From positions 1,302,001 through 1,366,000 of the forward strand of contig NZ_RBIL01000002.1 in assembly GCF_003633755.1 (NCBI RefSeq): DNA of 64,000 bases, given 5' to 3'. This document shows positions 1-8,594 of the stretch, one piece after another. This DNA is from Solirubrobacter pauli. Its GTDB lineage: Bacteria > Actinomycetota > Thermoleophilia > Solirubrobacterales > Solirubrobacteraceae. The position numbers were made by a program, and so were the translations under genes. Every line of letters starts with the position of its first letter. The stretch's first letter is position 1. Below the pieces are notes generated by a model, which did no database searches, had not been told where the DNA came from, and saw only the letters and a list, made by a program, of their open reading frames with translations.

Positions 1-1
1 G

Positions 2-247
2 CTCGGCGCCACGTACGAGGAGCTGACGTTCACGTTCGCGCCGGGAGACCGGCTCGTGCTCTACACCGACGGGCTCGTCGAGCGGCCGGGGGAGATGATC
101 GACGACGCGCTCCAGCGGCTCGTGGACGCCTGCGCGGACACCGCCGGCCTGGAGCCGCTGCGTGCGCATCTGTTCGCCACGCTGGTCGGGAACGAGCATC
201 CCCGCGACGACGTCGCACTGCTGCTGGCGCAGCGGCAGGTCCTCTAA
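2..247 (+). CDS. SpoIIE/PP2C-type protein phosphatase, C-terminal fragment
   Basis: Only the last 81 residues are inside the window; the gene starts upstream. The visible part is the end of a PP2C/SpoIIE fold: a stretch reading FAPGDRLVLYTDGLVE, the classical YTDG metal-site segment, followed near the end by RDDVALLLA, the conserved DD-containing last strand. Enzymes of this family dephosphorylate STAS-domain anti-sigma-factor antagonists (RsbU, SpoIIE type) in partner-switching circuits. The next gene, 11 nt downstream, is such a STAS protein, so it is the likely substrate. The N-terminal sensor domains cannot be seen. Confidence 0.85.
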   Translation, partial: LGATYEELTFTFAPGDRLVLYTDGLVERPGEMIDDALQRLVDACADTAGLEPLRAHLFATLVGNEHPRDDVALLLAQRQVL

Positions 248-258
248 GGTGGTCCGCG

Positions 259-582
259 ATGAAGCCGCCGGTGTTCGAGATCGAGTCCCGCGAAGCTGAC
301 GGCACCGTGCTTCTTGCGCTGTCCGGCGAGCTCGACCTGGCGGGCGCTCCAGAGCTCGACGCGGCGCTGTCCAGCGTCCGTGAAGCGGGCAAAGGGCTGA
401 CGATCGACTTGTCCGAGCTCGACTTCATCGACTCCTCGGGCCTTGGCGTGCTGGTGCGCTTCCACAACGCCGCGGGCACCGCGGGCTACGAGTACTCCGT
501 GATCGCCGGTCCGCCACCGGTCCACCGCGCGTTCGTGTTGTCGGGCCTGGATCAGGCCCTGCCGTTCGCGGCGCGCTCGTAA
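259..582 (+). CDS. STAS-domain anti-sigma factor antagonist
   Basis: A 107-residue single-domain STAS protein of the RsbV/SpoIIAA type. The phosphorylatable serine region reads LDFIDSSGLGVLV at about residues 53-65, in the expected place. Such proteins bind an RsbW-like kinase and release a sigma factor when unphosphorylated. It starts 11 nt after the phosphatase fragment, with AGGTGG as a ribosome binding site, so the two genes form an operon. No kinase gene is visible in the window. Assignment to the family is firm; the controlled sigma factor is unknown. Confidence 0.9.
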   Translation: MKPPVFEIESREADGTVLLALSGELDLAGAPELDAALSSVREAGKGLTIDLSELDFIDSSGLGVLVRFHNAAGTAGYEYSVIAGPPPVHRAFVLSGLDQALPFAARS

Positions 583-687
583 CGGTCAGCACAAGAACCT
601 TCGCAGAGGCGCATCCCCAGCGCCCCTGGACGATCGAGGGGGCCGTGGCCTTGCGTCGCGCCCCGATCGGCGGGAGGCTCGCGACGG

Positions 688-2259
688 ATGAGCACGCTGG
701 CACGTTGGACCGCCGTAGTCGGCGGAGTCGTCGCAGTCGCCGCCACCGCCGCCCCGGCCCACGCCTCGTTCCTCCAGGAGCTCGGCTCGCCGTTCCCCGT
801 CGGCACGGCGCCGTACGGGGTGGTCGCGGGGGACTTCAACCGCGACGGCCTGCCGGACCTGGTGGCGCTGAACGGCACGACCAGCTCGATCACCACGATC
901 CTGCGCCGGTCCACCGGCAGCTTCCAGGTCGAGGGGCCGACCGGCGCGGTCGCCGGGCCGAGCGGCGGCGCGGTCGCCGACTTCAACCGCGACGGCAACC
1001 CTGACGTCGCCGTCTCCGGCTACACCGGTAGTGGGGTGTCGGTGCATCTGCGCGTCCCGGGCGGGTTCATGGCCGCCAACGGGTCGCCATACCCGGTCGC
1101 CAAGGCCGGCGCGGTGGCCGTTGCCAACTTCAACGGCGACGAGTACCTCGACATCATCGCCTCACGCTACGACGCCGGCGGGTTGACGGTCCTGCTCGGG
1201 CAGGCCAACGGCAGCTTCGTCGCCGAGGGCAACGCGCCGTCCACCGGCGCCGAGCCGCGCGCGATCGCCGTCGGGGACTTCAACGGCGACAAGCGGCCCG
1301 ACGTCGCCGTGACCAACCGCGGGAGCGACACCGTCACCGTGCTGCTGCGCCGTGCGGCCACGCCCGGCTTCGACGCCGCGCCGGGCTCGCCGTTCGCGGT
1401 CGGGGACCAGCCGATCGGCATCGTGGCCACCGACCTCACCGGCGACAGCCAGCTCGACCTGGCGGTCGGCAACTACGGGACCGACAACGTCACCGTGCTC
1501 GCCGGGCAGTCCAACGGCGCCTTCGCGCCGCTCAGCGGGTCGCCGTTCGCGGCCGGTGATGGCGCCGCGGGCATCGTCTCGGCGGACTTCAACGGCGACG
1601 GCGCGGCCGACCTCGCGGTGTCCAACAACGTGGCCAACACCGTGTCGGTACTTCTGCGCACGGCCACCGGGTTCGCCCCCGAGCCGGGCTCTCCCTACCC
1701 GACCGGGCAACAGCCCGGCCAGCTCGCGACCGCGGACTTCAACGGCGACAAGAAGGCCGACCTGGCGATCCCGAACGGGTCCGACAACAACGTGACCGTG
1801 CTGCTGAACACGACGCCCGACCCGACGCCGCCGCCGGGGCCGGGTCCCGGCCCGGGCCCGGGACCTGGGCCGACGCCGCCACCTCCGACGCCGTCGATCA
1901 ACGCGCGGCTCGTGCTCACCTGGACGATCACCAAGCGCGACGTGCGCCTGAACTCGGCCACGCTCCACGACCTGCCCGCAGGCGGCGCGACGGTGAAGAT
2001 CGCGTGCAAGCCGTGCAAGGTCAGCCAGACGCTCAAGGCGAAGAAGGCGACCCTGTCGCTGCGCAAGCTCGTGAACAAGCGGCTCAAGCGCGGCACGACG
2101 TTCACGGTCGCGATCACCAAGCCCGGCTGGAACGGCCTGACGTTCACCCGCAAGGTCAAGCAGTACGGGCGCACGCGCAAGGCCCTCCGCAAGGCGGTGA
2201 AGGCGCCGTTCAGCGAGCGGCGCCGGTGCGTGCCGCTCGCGGCGGGGAGGAAGTGCTGA
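688..2259 (+). CDS. Secreted FG-GAP/VCBS repeat protein, copy 1 of 4
   Basis: 523 residues. An N-terminal signal peptide ends near AHA at residues 24-26. Seven FG-GAP/VCBS repeats follow, each with a Ca-binding loop such as DFNRDGLPDL or DFNGDGAADL, which predicts a seven-bladed beta-propeller. A Gly/Pro linker (about 375-400) leads to a C-terminal domain of about 120 residues with four cysteines, one pair in CKPC and one pair flanking the extreme C-terminus (RRRCVP, RKC). It is the first of four tandem paralogs. Unlike the other three it has a GGGAGG ribosome binding site at 672-677. An extracellular carbohydrate- or surface-binding role is inferred; no catalytic motif is visible. Confidence 0.88.
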   Translation: MSTLARWTAVVGGVVAVAATAAPAHASFLQELGSPFPVGTAPYGVVAGDFNRDGLPDLVALNGTTSSITTILRRSTGSFQVEGPTGAVAGPSGGAVADFNRDGNPDVAVSGYTGSGVSVHLRVPGGFMAANGSPYPVAKAGAVAVANFNGDEYLDIIASRYDAGGLTVLLGQANGSFVAEGNAPSTGAEPRAIAVGDFNGDKRPDVAVTNRGSDTVTVLLRRAATPGFDAAPGSPFAVGDQPIGIVATDLTGDSQLDLAVGNYGTDNVTVLAGQSNGAFAPLSGSPFAAGDGAAGIVSADFNGDGAADLAVSNNVANTVSVLLRTATGFAPEPGSPYPTGQQPGQLATADFNGDKKADLAIPNGSDNNVTVLLNTTPDPTPPPGPGPGPGPGPGPTPPPPTPSINARLVLTWTITKRDVRLNSATLHDLPAGGATVKIACKPCKVSQTLKAKKATLSLRKLVNKRLKRGTTFTVAITKPGWNGLTFTRKVKQYGRTRKALRKAVKAPFSERRRCVPLAAGRKC

Positions 2260-2263
2260 CGGC

Positions 2264-2301
2264 GTGACCGACGGGCGCGACGGGTACCGTCTCTCGCGCC
2301 C
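2264..2301 (+). promoter_or_regulatory. Promoter of FG-GAP copy 2, near-leaderless
   Basis: GTGACC (2264-2269), a 15-nt spacer and TACCGT (2285-2290), then 11 nt to the ATG at 2302. No Shine-Dalgarno sequence lies between. The same arrangement recurs before copies 3 and 4, which supports a promoter rather than chance. Transcription would begin only a few nucleotides before the start codon. Confidence 0.5.
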
Positions 2302-3849
2302 ATGAAGAAGTCGTATCGCTGGATCGGCGCGGCGCTCGCCGTCTTCGCCGTCGCCGCTCCGCCCGCCCGGGCGTCGTTCCTGCAGGAGCTCGGATCGCCC
2401 TTCGCCGTCGGGACGGTGCCGTACGGGCTCCTTCCGGCGGACTTCAACGGGGACGGCGCGCCGGACCTGCTGAGCATCAACGGTGGCTCGAGCAGCGCGA
2501 CGCTGCTGCTCCGCCGGGCGGCCGGCGGATTCGCGGCCGAGGGCACGACGCCGGTGGCGGGCGCGCCGAACTTCGGCGTGGTGGCCGACTTCAATCGGGA
2601 TCAGCGGCCGGACTTCGCCGCGGCCGGGTTCGCCGACCCGGGCGCGGCCGGCGTCTATCTACGCCAGAGCGCGGGTGGGTTCCTGGAGGCGCCCGCGAGC
2701 CCGTTCACGACCGGGCCGCTCGGCTCGATCGCCGCCGGCGACTTCGACCGCGACGGGCTCCTGGACCTCGTCGTCGGCCAGTTCAACGCGGGCACGGTCA
2801 CCGTCCTCCGCCAGCGGGCGAACGGCACTTTCTCGCAGGAGGGTGCCCCGATCCCCACCGGCGTCCAGCCCCGGTACATCGTCACCAGCGACTTCAACGC
2901 CGACGGCCGGACGGACGTCGCGGTCTCCAACGCCGGCCCTGGCACCGTCTCGATCCTGCTCGGCCAGGCCGACGGCAGCCTCCAGAACGAGCCCGGCTCG
3001 CCGTTCCGCGTCGGCGTGCAGCCGTGGATGATCGCCGTCGCCGACTTCACCCGCGACGGCCGGCCTGACCTCGCGGTCGCCAACTACACGTCGAACCAGG
3101 TCTCGCTGCTCGCGCGCGGCGCCGACGGCGGCTTCACGCCCATGGCAGGCTCGCCGATCGCGGTGCCGGGCGGGCCGGTGGGCATCGCGACGGCCGACTT
3201 CAACCGGGACGGGCAGGCCGACCTCGCCGTCTCGAGCGTCGACGCCAACGCCGTCACCGTCCTCCTCCGCCAGGGGGACGGCTCGTTCGCCCCGGAGCCC
3301 GGCTCACCGCTGCCGACCGGTGCGGCCCCGTACGGGCTCGCCACCGCCGACTTCAACCTCGACGGCAAGCCGGACATCGCCACCGCCAACCGCGACGCCG
3401 GAAGCGTGACGGTCCTGCTGAACACCACGCCGGACCCGGCCGCACCGCCCGCGCCGCCGCCGCCGCCCGCACCGGCGCCGACCCCGTCGATCAACGCGCG
3501 GCTCGTGCTCGCCTGGACGGTCTCCAAGACCTCGGTCAAGCTCAACTCGGCGCGTCTGCGGGACCTCCCGATCGGCGCTCGGGTGCGCGTCTACTGCAAG
3601 CCGTGCAAGGTCAGCCAGACGCTGACCGCCAAGAAGTCCACGTTGTCGTTGACGAAGCTCGTCAACAAGCGCCTCAAGCGCCGTGCGACGTTCACGGTCG
3701 CGATCTCGAGGCCGGGCTGGAACGGCCTGACGTTCACGCGCAAGGTCAGGAACTACGGTCGCACGAAGAAGGCGTTGCGCAAAGCGGTGAAGGCGCCGTT
3801 CACCGAGACACGCCGATGCGTGCCCGCGACGCCGGGGGGCAAGTGCTGA
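2302..3849 (+). CDS. Secreted FG-GAP/VCBS repeat protein, copy 2 of 4
   Basis: 515 residues with the same plan as its neighbours: signal peptide ending near ARA (about residue 24), the conserved post-cleavage motif SFLQELGSPF, seven DFNxDGxPDL-type repeats, a Pro/Ala linker (about 377-392) and a four-cysteine C-terminal domain with CKPC and a terminal GKC. It starts 42 nt after copy 1 and has its own promoter-like sequence, so each paralog is probably transcribed separately. It probably folds as a calcium-stabilised seven-bladed propeller outside the cell. Ligand unknown. Confidence 0.88.
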   Translation: MKKSYRWIGAALAVFAVAAPPARASFLQELGSPFAVGTVPYGLLPADFNGDGAPDLLSINGGSSSATLLLRRAAGGFAAEGTTPVAGAPNFGVVADFNRDQRPDFAAAGFADPGAAGVYLRQSAGGFLEAPASPFTTGPLGSIAAGDFDRDGLLDLVVGQFNAGTVTVLRQRANGTFSQEGAPIPTGVQPRYIVTSDFNADGRTDVAVSNAGPGTVSILLGQADGSLQNEPGSPFRVGVQPWMIAVADFTRDGRPDLAVANYTSNQVSLLARGADGGFTPMAGSPIAVPGGPVGIATADFNRDGQADLAVSSVDANAVTVLLRQGDGSFAPEPGSPLPTGAAPYGLATADFNLDGKPDIATANRDAGSVTVLLNTTPDPAAPPAPPPPPAPAPTPSINARLVLAWTVSKTSVKLNSARLRDLPIGARVRVYCKPCKVSQTLTAKKSTLSLTKLVNKRLKRRATFTVAISRPGWNGLTFTRKVRNYGRTKKALRKAVKAPFTETRRCVPATPGGKC

Positions 3850-3853
3850 CGGC

Positions 3854-3891
3854 GTGAGCGTCGAGCGGTGCAGGTACCGTTCCCGGCACTC
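3854..3891 (+). promoter_or_regulatory. Promoter of FG-GAP copy 3, near-leaderless
   Basis: GTGAGC (3854-3859), 15-nt spacer, TACCGT (3875-3880), then 11 nt to ATG 3892. Spacing and -10 sequence are identical to those before copy 2. This supports the ATG at 3892 over the in-frame GTG at 3868, which would place the promoter inside the gene. Confidence 0.5.
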
Positions 3892-5430
3892 ATGCTGAAG
3901 CCGCTTCGCTGGACCTGCGCGGTCCTTGCCGTCTCTGCAGTCGCCGCGCCGCCCGCCGACGCTGCCTTCCTGCAGGAGATCGGATCACCCTTCGCGGTCG
4001 GATCGGTCCCGTGGGGCGCGGTCGTCGCCGACTTCAACCGCGACGGGCGACCGGACATCGTCGCCATCAACGGCGGGACCGGCACGGCTTCGCTGCTGCT
4101 GCGCCAGACCTCCGGGGGCTTCAAGACCGAGAGCACCACCGCGGTGGCGCCGGCCACCAACTGGGGAGCGGTCGCCGACTTCAACCGTGACGGTTGGCCG
4201 GACTTCGCGGCCAGCGGCTGGGACCCCGGCTCGGCGAGCGTATCGCTGCGGAACCCGGACAACGGCTTCCTGCCGGCCCCGTCGACGCCGGTGGCCACGG
4301 GCCAGCTCGGCTCGATCGCCGCCGCGGACTTCAACGGCGACGGCCTCGTCGACCTCGCGGTCGGCCAGTACAGCGCCAACACGGTCACGATCCTCCAGCA
4401 GCGCGTGGACGGCACGTTCACGCCGGAGGGCCCCGCGCTCGCGACCGGCGCCGGGCCGCGCTACATCGCCACGGGCGACTTCAACGGCGACGCGCGTCCC
4501 GACCTCGCCGTGACCAACGCCGGCAGCGGCACGGTCACGATCCTGCTCAAGCAGGCGGGGGCAGGCTTCCTGCCGGAGGCCGGCTCGCCCGTCGCGGTCG
4601 GCGCGATCCCGTGGTTCGTCACCGCCGGAGACCTCAACGGCGACGGGCGCACCGACCTCGCCGTCGCCAACCTCGGCGCGGACACCGTGACGGTGCTCGA
4701 ACGCGGCGCCGCCGGTGGGTTCACCCCGTCGACGATCCCGGTCGCAGGCGGGCCGATGGGCGTCACGACCGCGGACTTCAACGGCGACGGGCGGCTCGAC
4801 CTGGCCGTCACCAGCCACAACGCCAACACGGTCAGCGTCCTGCTGCGCCAGCCGGCGGGGACGTACGTGCTGGACAGCGGCTCGGCGTTCGCGACCGGCG
4901 CGAACCCGGCCACGGTCGTGGCGGCGGACTTCAACCTCGACGGCAAGGCGGACCTGGCGGTCACGAACATCGGGGCGAACTCGGTCACGGTCCTGTTGAA
5001 CACGACCCCCGATCCCGTGCCGCCCGCGCCGCCCGCTCCACCCGCGCCGCCGACGCCGACGCCATCGGTGAACGCACGGCTCGTGCTCGCGTGGACGGTG
5101 ACCAAGACGTCCGTCAAGCTCAACTCGGCGACGCTGCGCGACCTGCCGGCCGGCGGGGCGACCGTGAAGGTCTACTGCAAGACGTGCAAGGTCAGCCAGA
5201 CGCTGCGGACCACGAAGCGCACGCTGGCGCTGAAGAAGCTGCGCAACCAGCGGCTCAAGCGCAAGGCGACGTTCACCGTGACGGTCACCGCCGCCGGGCA
5301 CAACGGCCTGAGCTTCACGCGTCGCGTCAAGAACTACGGGCGGACCCGCAAGGCCCTGCGCAAGACCGTGAAGTCCCCGTTCACGGAGACGCGCAAGTGC
5401 GTCTCCGTGGTTCCCGGCCGCCGGTGCTGA
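3892..5430 (+). CDS. Secreted FG-GAP/VCBS repeat protein, copy 3 of 4
   Basis: 512 residues from the ATG at 3892; an in-frame GTG at 3868 would add eight residues but falls before the -10 box. Signal peptide, the SFLQEIGSPF-like motif (here AFLQEIGSPF), seven repeats from DFNRDGRPDI to DFNLDGKADL, a Pro/Ala linker and the four-cysteine C-terminal domain (CKTC, RKC, terminal RRC). Same architecture as copies 1, 2 and 4. The gap to the previous gene is again 42 nt, so duplication included the promoter. Function is inferred to be extracellular binding or structural. Confidence 0.87.
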   Translation: MLKPLRWTCAVLAVSAVAAPPADAAFLQEIGSPFAVGSVPWGAVVADFNRDGRPDIVAINGGTGTASLLLRQTSGGFKTESTTAVAPATNWGAVADFNRDGWPDFAASGWDPGSASVSLRNPDNGFLPAPSTPVATGQLGSIAAADFNGDGLVDLAVGQYSANTVTILQQRVDGTFTPEGPALATGAGPRYIATGDFNGDARPDLAVTNAGSGTVTILLKQAGAGFLPEAGSPVAVGAIPWFVTAGDLNGDGRTDLAVANLGADTVTVLERGAAGGFTPSTIPVAGGPMGVTTADFNGDGRLDLAVTSHNANTVSVLLRQPAGTYVLDSGSAFATGANPATVVAADFNLDGKADLAVTNIGANSVTVLLNTTPDPVPPAPPAPPAPPTPTPSVNARLVLAWTVTKTSVKLNSATLRDLPAGGATVKVYCKTCKVSQTLRTTKRTLALKKLRNQRLKRKATFTVTVTAAGHNGLSFTRRVKNYGRTRKALRKTVKSPFTETRKCVSVVPGRRC

Positions 5431-5435
5431 GGGTG

Positions 5436-5474
5436 TTGACCGGGCGGGCGAGACGGCTACCTTCTTCCGGGCCC
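5436..5474 (+). promoter_or_regulatory. Promoter of FG-GAP copy 4, near-leaderless
   Basis: TTGACC (5436-5441), 16-nt spacer, TACCTT (5458-5463), then 11 nt to ATG 5475. This copy has the best -35 match of the three. No ribosome binding site is present. Confidence 0.55.
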
Positions 5475-7019
5475 ATGAAGAAGTCGCTTCTCCGGACTGG
5501 CGCGGTGCTCGCCGTCCTTGCCGCCGCCCCGTCCGCCCACGCGTCGTTTCTTCAGGAGATCGGGTCGCCGTTCGCGGTCGGGGCGTCCCCGATCGGGCTG
5601 TACGCGGTGGACCTCAACCGGGACGGGCTCCCGGACCTGGTCAGCGTCAACAGCGCCGGGAACTCGGTGACCCCGCTGCTGCGCCGGGCAGGCGGCGGGT
5701 TCGCCGCGGAGGCCGCCGTCCCCGTCGGGGGCAATCCGAGCTTCGGCGCGGTCGCCGACTTCAACCGCGACGGCTGGCCGGACTTCGCCACCGATGGCAG
5801 CAACCCCGGCACGACGTCGATCCTGTTGCGGGATCCGCCGTCCAGCTGGTTGGCCGCGCCCGCGTCGCCCGTCGCCACCGGGCCGGCGGCGTCGCTTGCG
5901 GCCGCTGACTTCAACGCCGATGGGTTCGTCGACCTCGCGGTCGGCCAGTACAACGCCGGCACCGTGCAGATCCTGCGGCAACGCCGTGACGGCGCCTTCG
6001 TCGCCGAAGGGGCGCCGATCGCGACCGGCGGCAGCCCGCGTTACATCACGGCCGCCGACTTCAACGCCGACGGGCGGCCCGATCTCGCCGTGACCAACAT
6101 CACCACGAGGACGGTGGCGATCCTCATCACCCAACCCGATGGCAGCCTGCTGCCGGAGGGCACGCCGATCCCGGTCGGCAGCGACCCATGGGTGACCGCG
6201 GCCGCCGACTTCACCGGCGACGGGCTCCTCGACCTGGCGGTCGCCAACTGGCTGTCGGACACGGTGACGCTGCTCAAGCGCGAGGCGGGTGGGTTCACCC
6301 CGATGGCGGGCTCGCCGATGGTGGTGCCGGGCGGTCCGGTCGGCATCGCGGCCGCCGACTTCAACCGCGACGGCCGCGCCGATCTCGCGGTCGGCAACCA
6401 CCGGTCCAACGCGGTGAACGTGCTGCTGGGGCAGCCCGACGGATCGTTCCTGCAGGACGCCGGCTCTCCGCTGTCGATCGGCGTCAACCCGTTCAGCGTG
6501 GTGGCGGCGGACTTCAATGGCGACGGCAAGCCCGACCTGGCGACGGCGAACGCCGGCTCCGCGAACGTCACCGTGCTGCTCAACACCACGCCCGACCCGC
6601 CCGTGCCGCCGGGACCGCCGCCGCCACCTCCGCCGCCACCGCCCGTGCCGCCGACGCCCTCGATCAGCGCGCGGCTGGTGTTGGGCTGGTCGGTGTCGAG
6701 GACGAGCGTCAAGCTCACGTCCGTGCGGCTGCGCGACGCGCCGGTCGGCTCGCGCGTGCGGATCTACTGCAAGCCGTGCAAGGTCAGCCAGTCGCTGACC
6801 ACCAAGGGCAAGACCGTGACGCTCAGCAAGCTGCGCAACAAGAAGCTCAAGCGCCGGGCGACGTTCACGGTGACGATCACCGCCCCCGGCTACAACGGGA
6901 TCACGCTCACGCGCAAGGTCAAGAACTACGGGCGTTCGCGCGCGGCGCTGCGCAAGGCGGTGAAGGCGCCGTTCATCGAAGGTCGGCGCTGCGTGCCGCT
7001 GTCCGGCCCGAAGTGCTGA
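5475..7019 (+). CDS. Secreted FG-GAP/VCBS repeat protein, copy 4 of 4
   Basis: 514 residues. The reading frame is open far upstream, through copy 3, but the ATG at 5475 is followed by a signal peptide (ending near AHA) and sits 11 nt after the conserved -10 box. Seven repeats run from DLNRDGLPDL to DFNGDGKPDL. A polyproline linker and the four-cysteine domain (CKPC, RRC, terminal PKC) complete it. It is convergent with the LigD-type gene, with only 16 nt between the two stop codons. An extracellular propeller of unknown ligand. Confidence 0.88.
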   Translation: MKKSLLRTGAVLAVLAAAPSAHASFLQEIGSPFAVGASPIGLYAVDLNRDGLPDLVSVNSAGNSVTPLLRRAGGGFAAEAAVPVGGNPSFGAVADFNRDGWPDFATDGSNPGTTSILLRDPPSSWLAAPASPVATGPAASLAAADFNADGFVDLAVGQYNAGTVQILRQRRDGAFVAEGAPIATGGSPRYITAADFNADGRPDLAVTNITTRTVAILITQPDGSLLPEGTPIPVGSDPWVTAAADFTGDGLLDLAVANWLSDTVTLLKREAGGFTPMAGSPMVVPGGPVGIAAADFNRDGRADLAVGNHRSNAVNVLLGQPDGSFLQDAGSPLSIGVNPFSVVAADFNGDGKPDLATANAGSANVTVLLNTTPDPPVPPGPPPPPPPPPPVPPTPSISARLVLGWSVSRTSVKLTSVRLRDAPVGSRVRIYCKPCKVSQSLTTKGKTVTLSKLRNKKLKRRATFTVTITAPGYNGITLTRKVKNYGRSRAALRKAVKAPFIEGRRCVPLSGPKC

Positions 7020-7035
7020 GCGAGCGGCGGCGCCG

Positions 7036-8187
7036 TCAGGCGTCGCCGTCCTCCTCGAACTCGTGCAGGTGGCCCTGTCCGGTGCGCGGCTTGGCACCGA
7101 ACCCGCGCTGAGAGCCGCCGAGCGAGACGCCTGGCGGCGGGCCGCCCGGCTGGGGGTCCCCGGCCCGGCCGCGGTGGGCCGGGCGGTCACGGTCGCGGCT
7201 GGGCTGCACGCGCTTGGGTTCCCGCGCGGCCTTCGGGAAGTGCGGCGGCCACGGGGCGTCGCCGAGCCCGCCCTCCTCGTCGCGGCGCGCGAGGTCCAGC
7301 AGCGCCTCGAGCGAGCCGGGCACGTCGTCGATGCTCGCCGCCGGGTCGCCGACCGCGGCCAGCCGGGCCGGAACGGTGTCGATCCGCAGGTCACCGGGCT
7401 CGACGTCCGCGACCTCCGACCACTCGAGCGCGCACGAGACCCGCGCGTCGGGCGTGGGGCGGACCGAGTAGCCCGAGGCCACCGTGCGGTCGCGCGCGTT
7501 CTGGTTGTAGTCGACGAACACGCCGTGCCGCTCCTCCTTCCACCACTTCGACGTGGCCAGGTCGGGAGCGCGCCGTTCCACCTCGCGCGCGAGCGCCAGC
7601 GCGGCGCGGCGGACCTCGAGGAACTCCCAGTCGGGCGTGATCCGCACGAGGATGTGGATGCCCTTGGAGCCCGAGGTCTTCGGGTATCCGCGCAGGCCGT
7701 GGTCACGCAGCACCTCGTCCGCCACGAGCGCGACGCGCCGCACGTCGTCCCACGCGACGCCGTCCCCGGGGTCGAGGTCCACGCGCAGCTCGTCCGGCCG
7801 GTCGAGGTCCGCGCGCCGGCACGGCCACGGGTTGAAGTCGATCACGCCGAGGTTCACGGCCCACACCAGGTGCGCCGCGTCGTTGGCCACGAGCTCCTCG
7901 GCCGTGCGGCCCGACGGGAAGCTGACGGTCGCCGTCTGCAGCCAGTCGGGCACCTTCTGGGGCACCCGCTTCTGCCAGATCGGCTCCTCCATGATCCCCG
8001 AGACGAACCGCTTCATCATCGTCGGGCGCTCGCGCACGTGGCGCAAGGCCGCCTCGCCGACCGTCAAGTAGTACGTCGCGAGGTCGAGCTTCGTCCACCC
8101 GGGCTTCGGGAAGTAGACCTTCGCGGGGTTCGAGAGCCGAACCTCGCGCCCCGCCACCTCGAGCATCGTGTATTCGCTCTTGGCCAT
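7036..8187 (-). CDS. ligD: LigD-type DNA polymerase/primase domain protein (NHEJ)
   Basis: 383 residues matching the polymerase domain of bacterial LigD, the archaeo-eukaryotic primase-like enzyme that fills gaps during non-homologous end joining. The metal-binding DLDPGDG lies at about 137-143, the conserved SGSKGIHIL at 172-180 and DYNQNARDRT downstream. There is no ligase or nuclease domain, so this is a stand-alone polymerase; a separate ligase and Ku would be needed and are not in the window. The last 80 residues are Arg/Pro/Gly-rich and look disordered. A TAGGCT -10 box at 8199-8194 lies 6 nt before the ATG, so the mRNA is probably leaderless. Confidence 0.88.
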   Translation of the reverse strand: MAKSEYTMLEVAGREVRLSNPAKVYFPKPGWTKLDLATYYLTVGEAALRHVRERPTMMKRFVSGIMEEPIWQKRVPQKVPDWLQTATVSFPSGRTAEELVANDAAHLVWAVNLGVIDFNPWPCRRADLDRPDELRVDLDPGDGVAWDDVRRVALVADEVLRDHGLRGYPKTSGSKGIHILVRITPDWEFLEVRRAALALAREVERRAPDLATSKWWKEERHGVFVDYNQNARDRTVASGYSVRPTPDARVSCALEWSEVADVEPGDLRIDTVPARLAAVGDPAASIDDVPGSLEALLDLARRDEEGGLGDAPWPPHFPKAAREPKRVQPSRDRDRPAHRGRAGDPQPGGPPPGVSLGGSQRGFGAKPRTGQGHLHEFEEDGDA

Positions 8188-8264
8188 GTCCGGAGCCTAT
8201 TCGCGGCGTCCTCGAGAACACCTGGACTGGTCGAGCGGTCTCCACCCTGAGAAGATCGTGGCGA

Positions 8265-8594
8265 ATGGAGGCCGGTCCGGACTTCACGGTGACGCGCACG
8301 CGCGTCGGCGACGCCACGATCGTGGCGCCTCATGGCGAGATCGACCTCGCCACGGTCGACCGCGTCGGCGAGGCGGTACTGGCCGTGCACGCGGACTCGG
8401 ACGGCCAGATCGTCCTGGACCTGCGGGAAGTCGCCTTCATTGACTCGACCGGGATCCGCCTCGTCGTCCAGCTCGCGCGCGATCTCGACGGCCGCTTCGC
8501 GGTCGTCCGCGGCAGCGGCGAGGTCGCACGCGTGTTCGACCTGGTCGGCCTGGACGGGCGCGTGCGCATGCTCGACACGCCACCGGAGAGCTGA
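8265..8594 (+). CDS. STAS-domain anti-sigma factor antagonist
   Basis: 109 residues forming one STAS domain, with the conserved serine segment VAFIDSTGIRLVV at about residues 55-67. It is the second such antagonist in the window. Its TGA stop overlaps the ATG of the following SpoIIE phosphatase (TGATG), so the two are translationally coupled and probably act as a pair: the phosphatase would reactivate this antagonist. Gene order here is antagonist then phosphatase, the reverse of the pair at the window start. Confidence 0.9.
   Translation: MEAGPDFTVTRTRVGDATIVAPHGEIDLATVDRVGEAVLAVHADSDGQIVLDLREVAFIDSTGIRLVVQLARDLDGRFAVVRGSGEVARVFDLVGLDGRVRMLDTPPES

Noticed and set aside
583-687. Possible riboswitch or small RNA before FG-GAP copy 1
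   Set aside because: Short GC-rich hairpins are present, but no known riboswitch core was seen.
4194-5474. Upstream in-frame extension of FG-GAP copy 4 through copy 3
   Set aside because: The extension is copy 3 read in another frame; the conserved promoter and signal peptide place the start at 5475.
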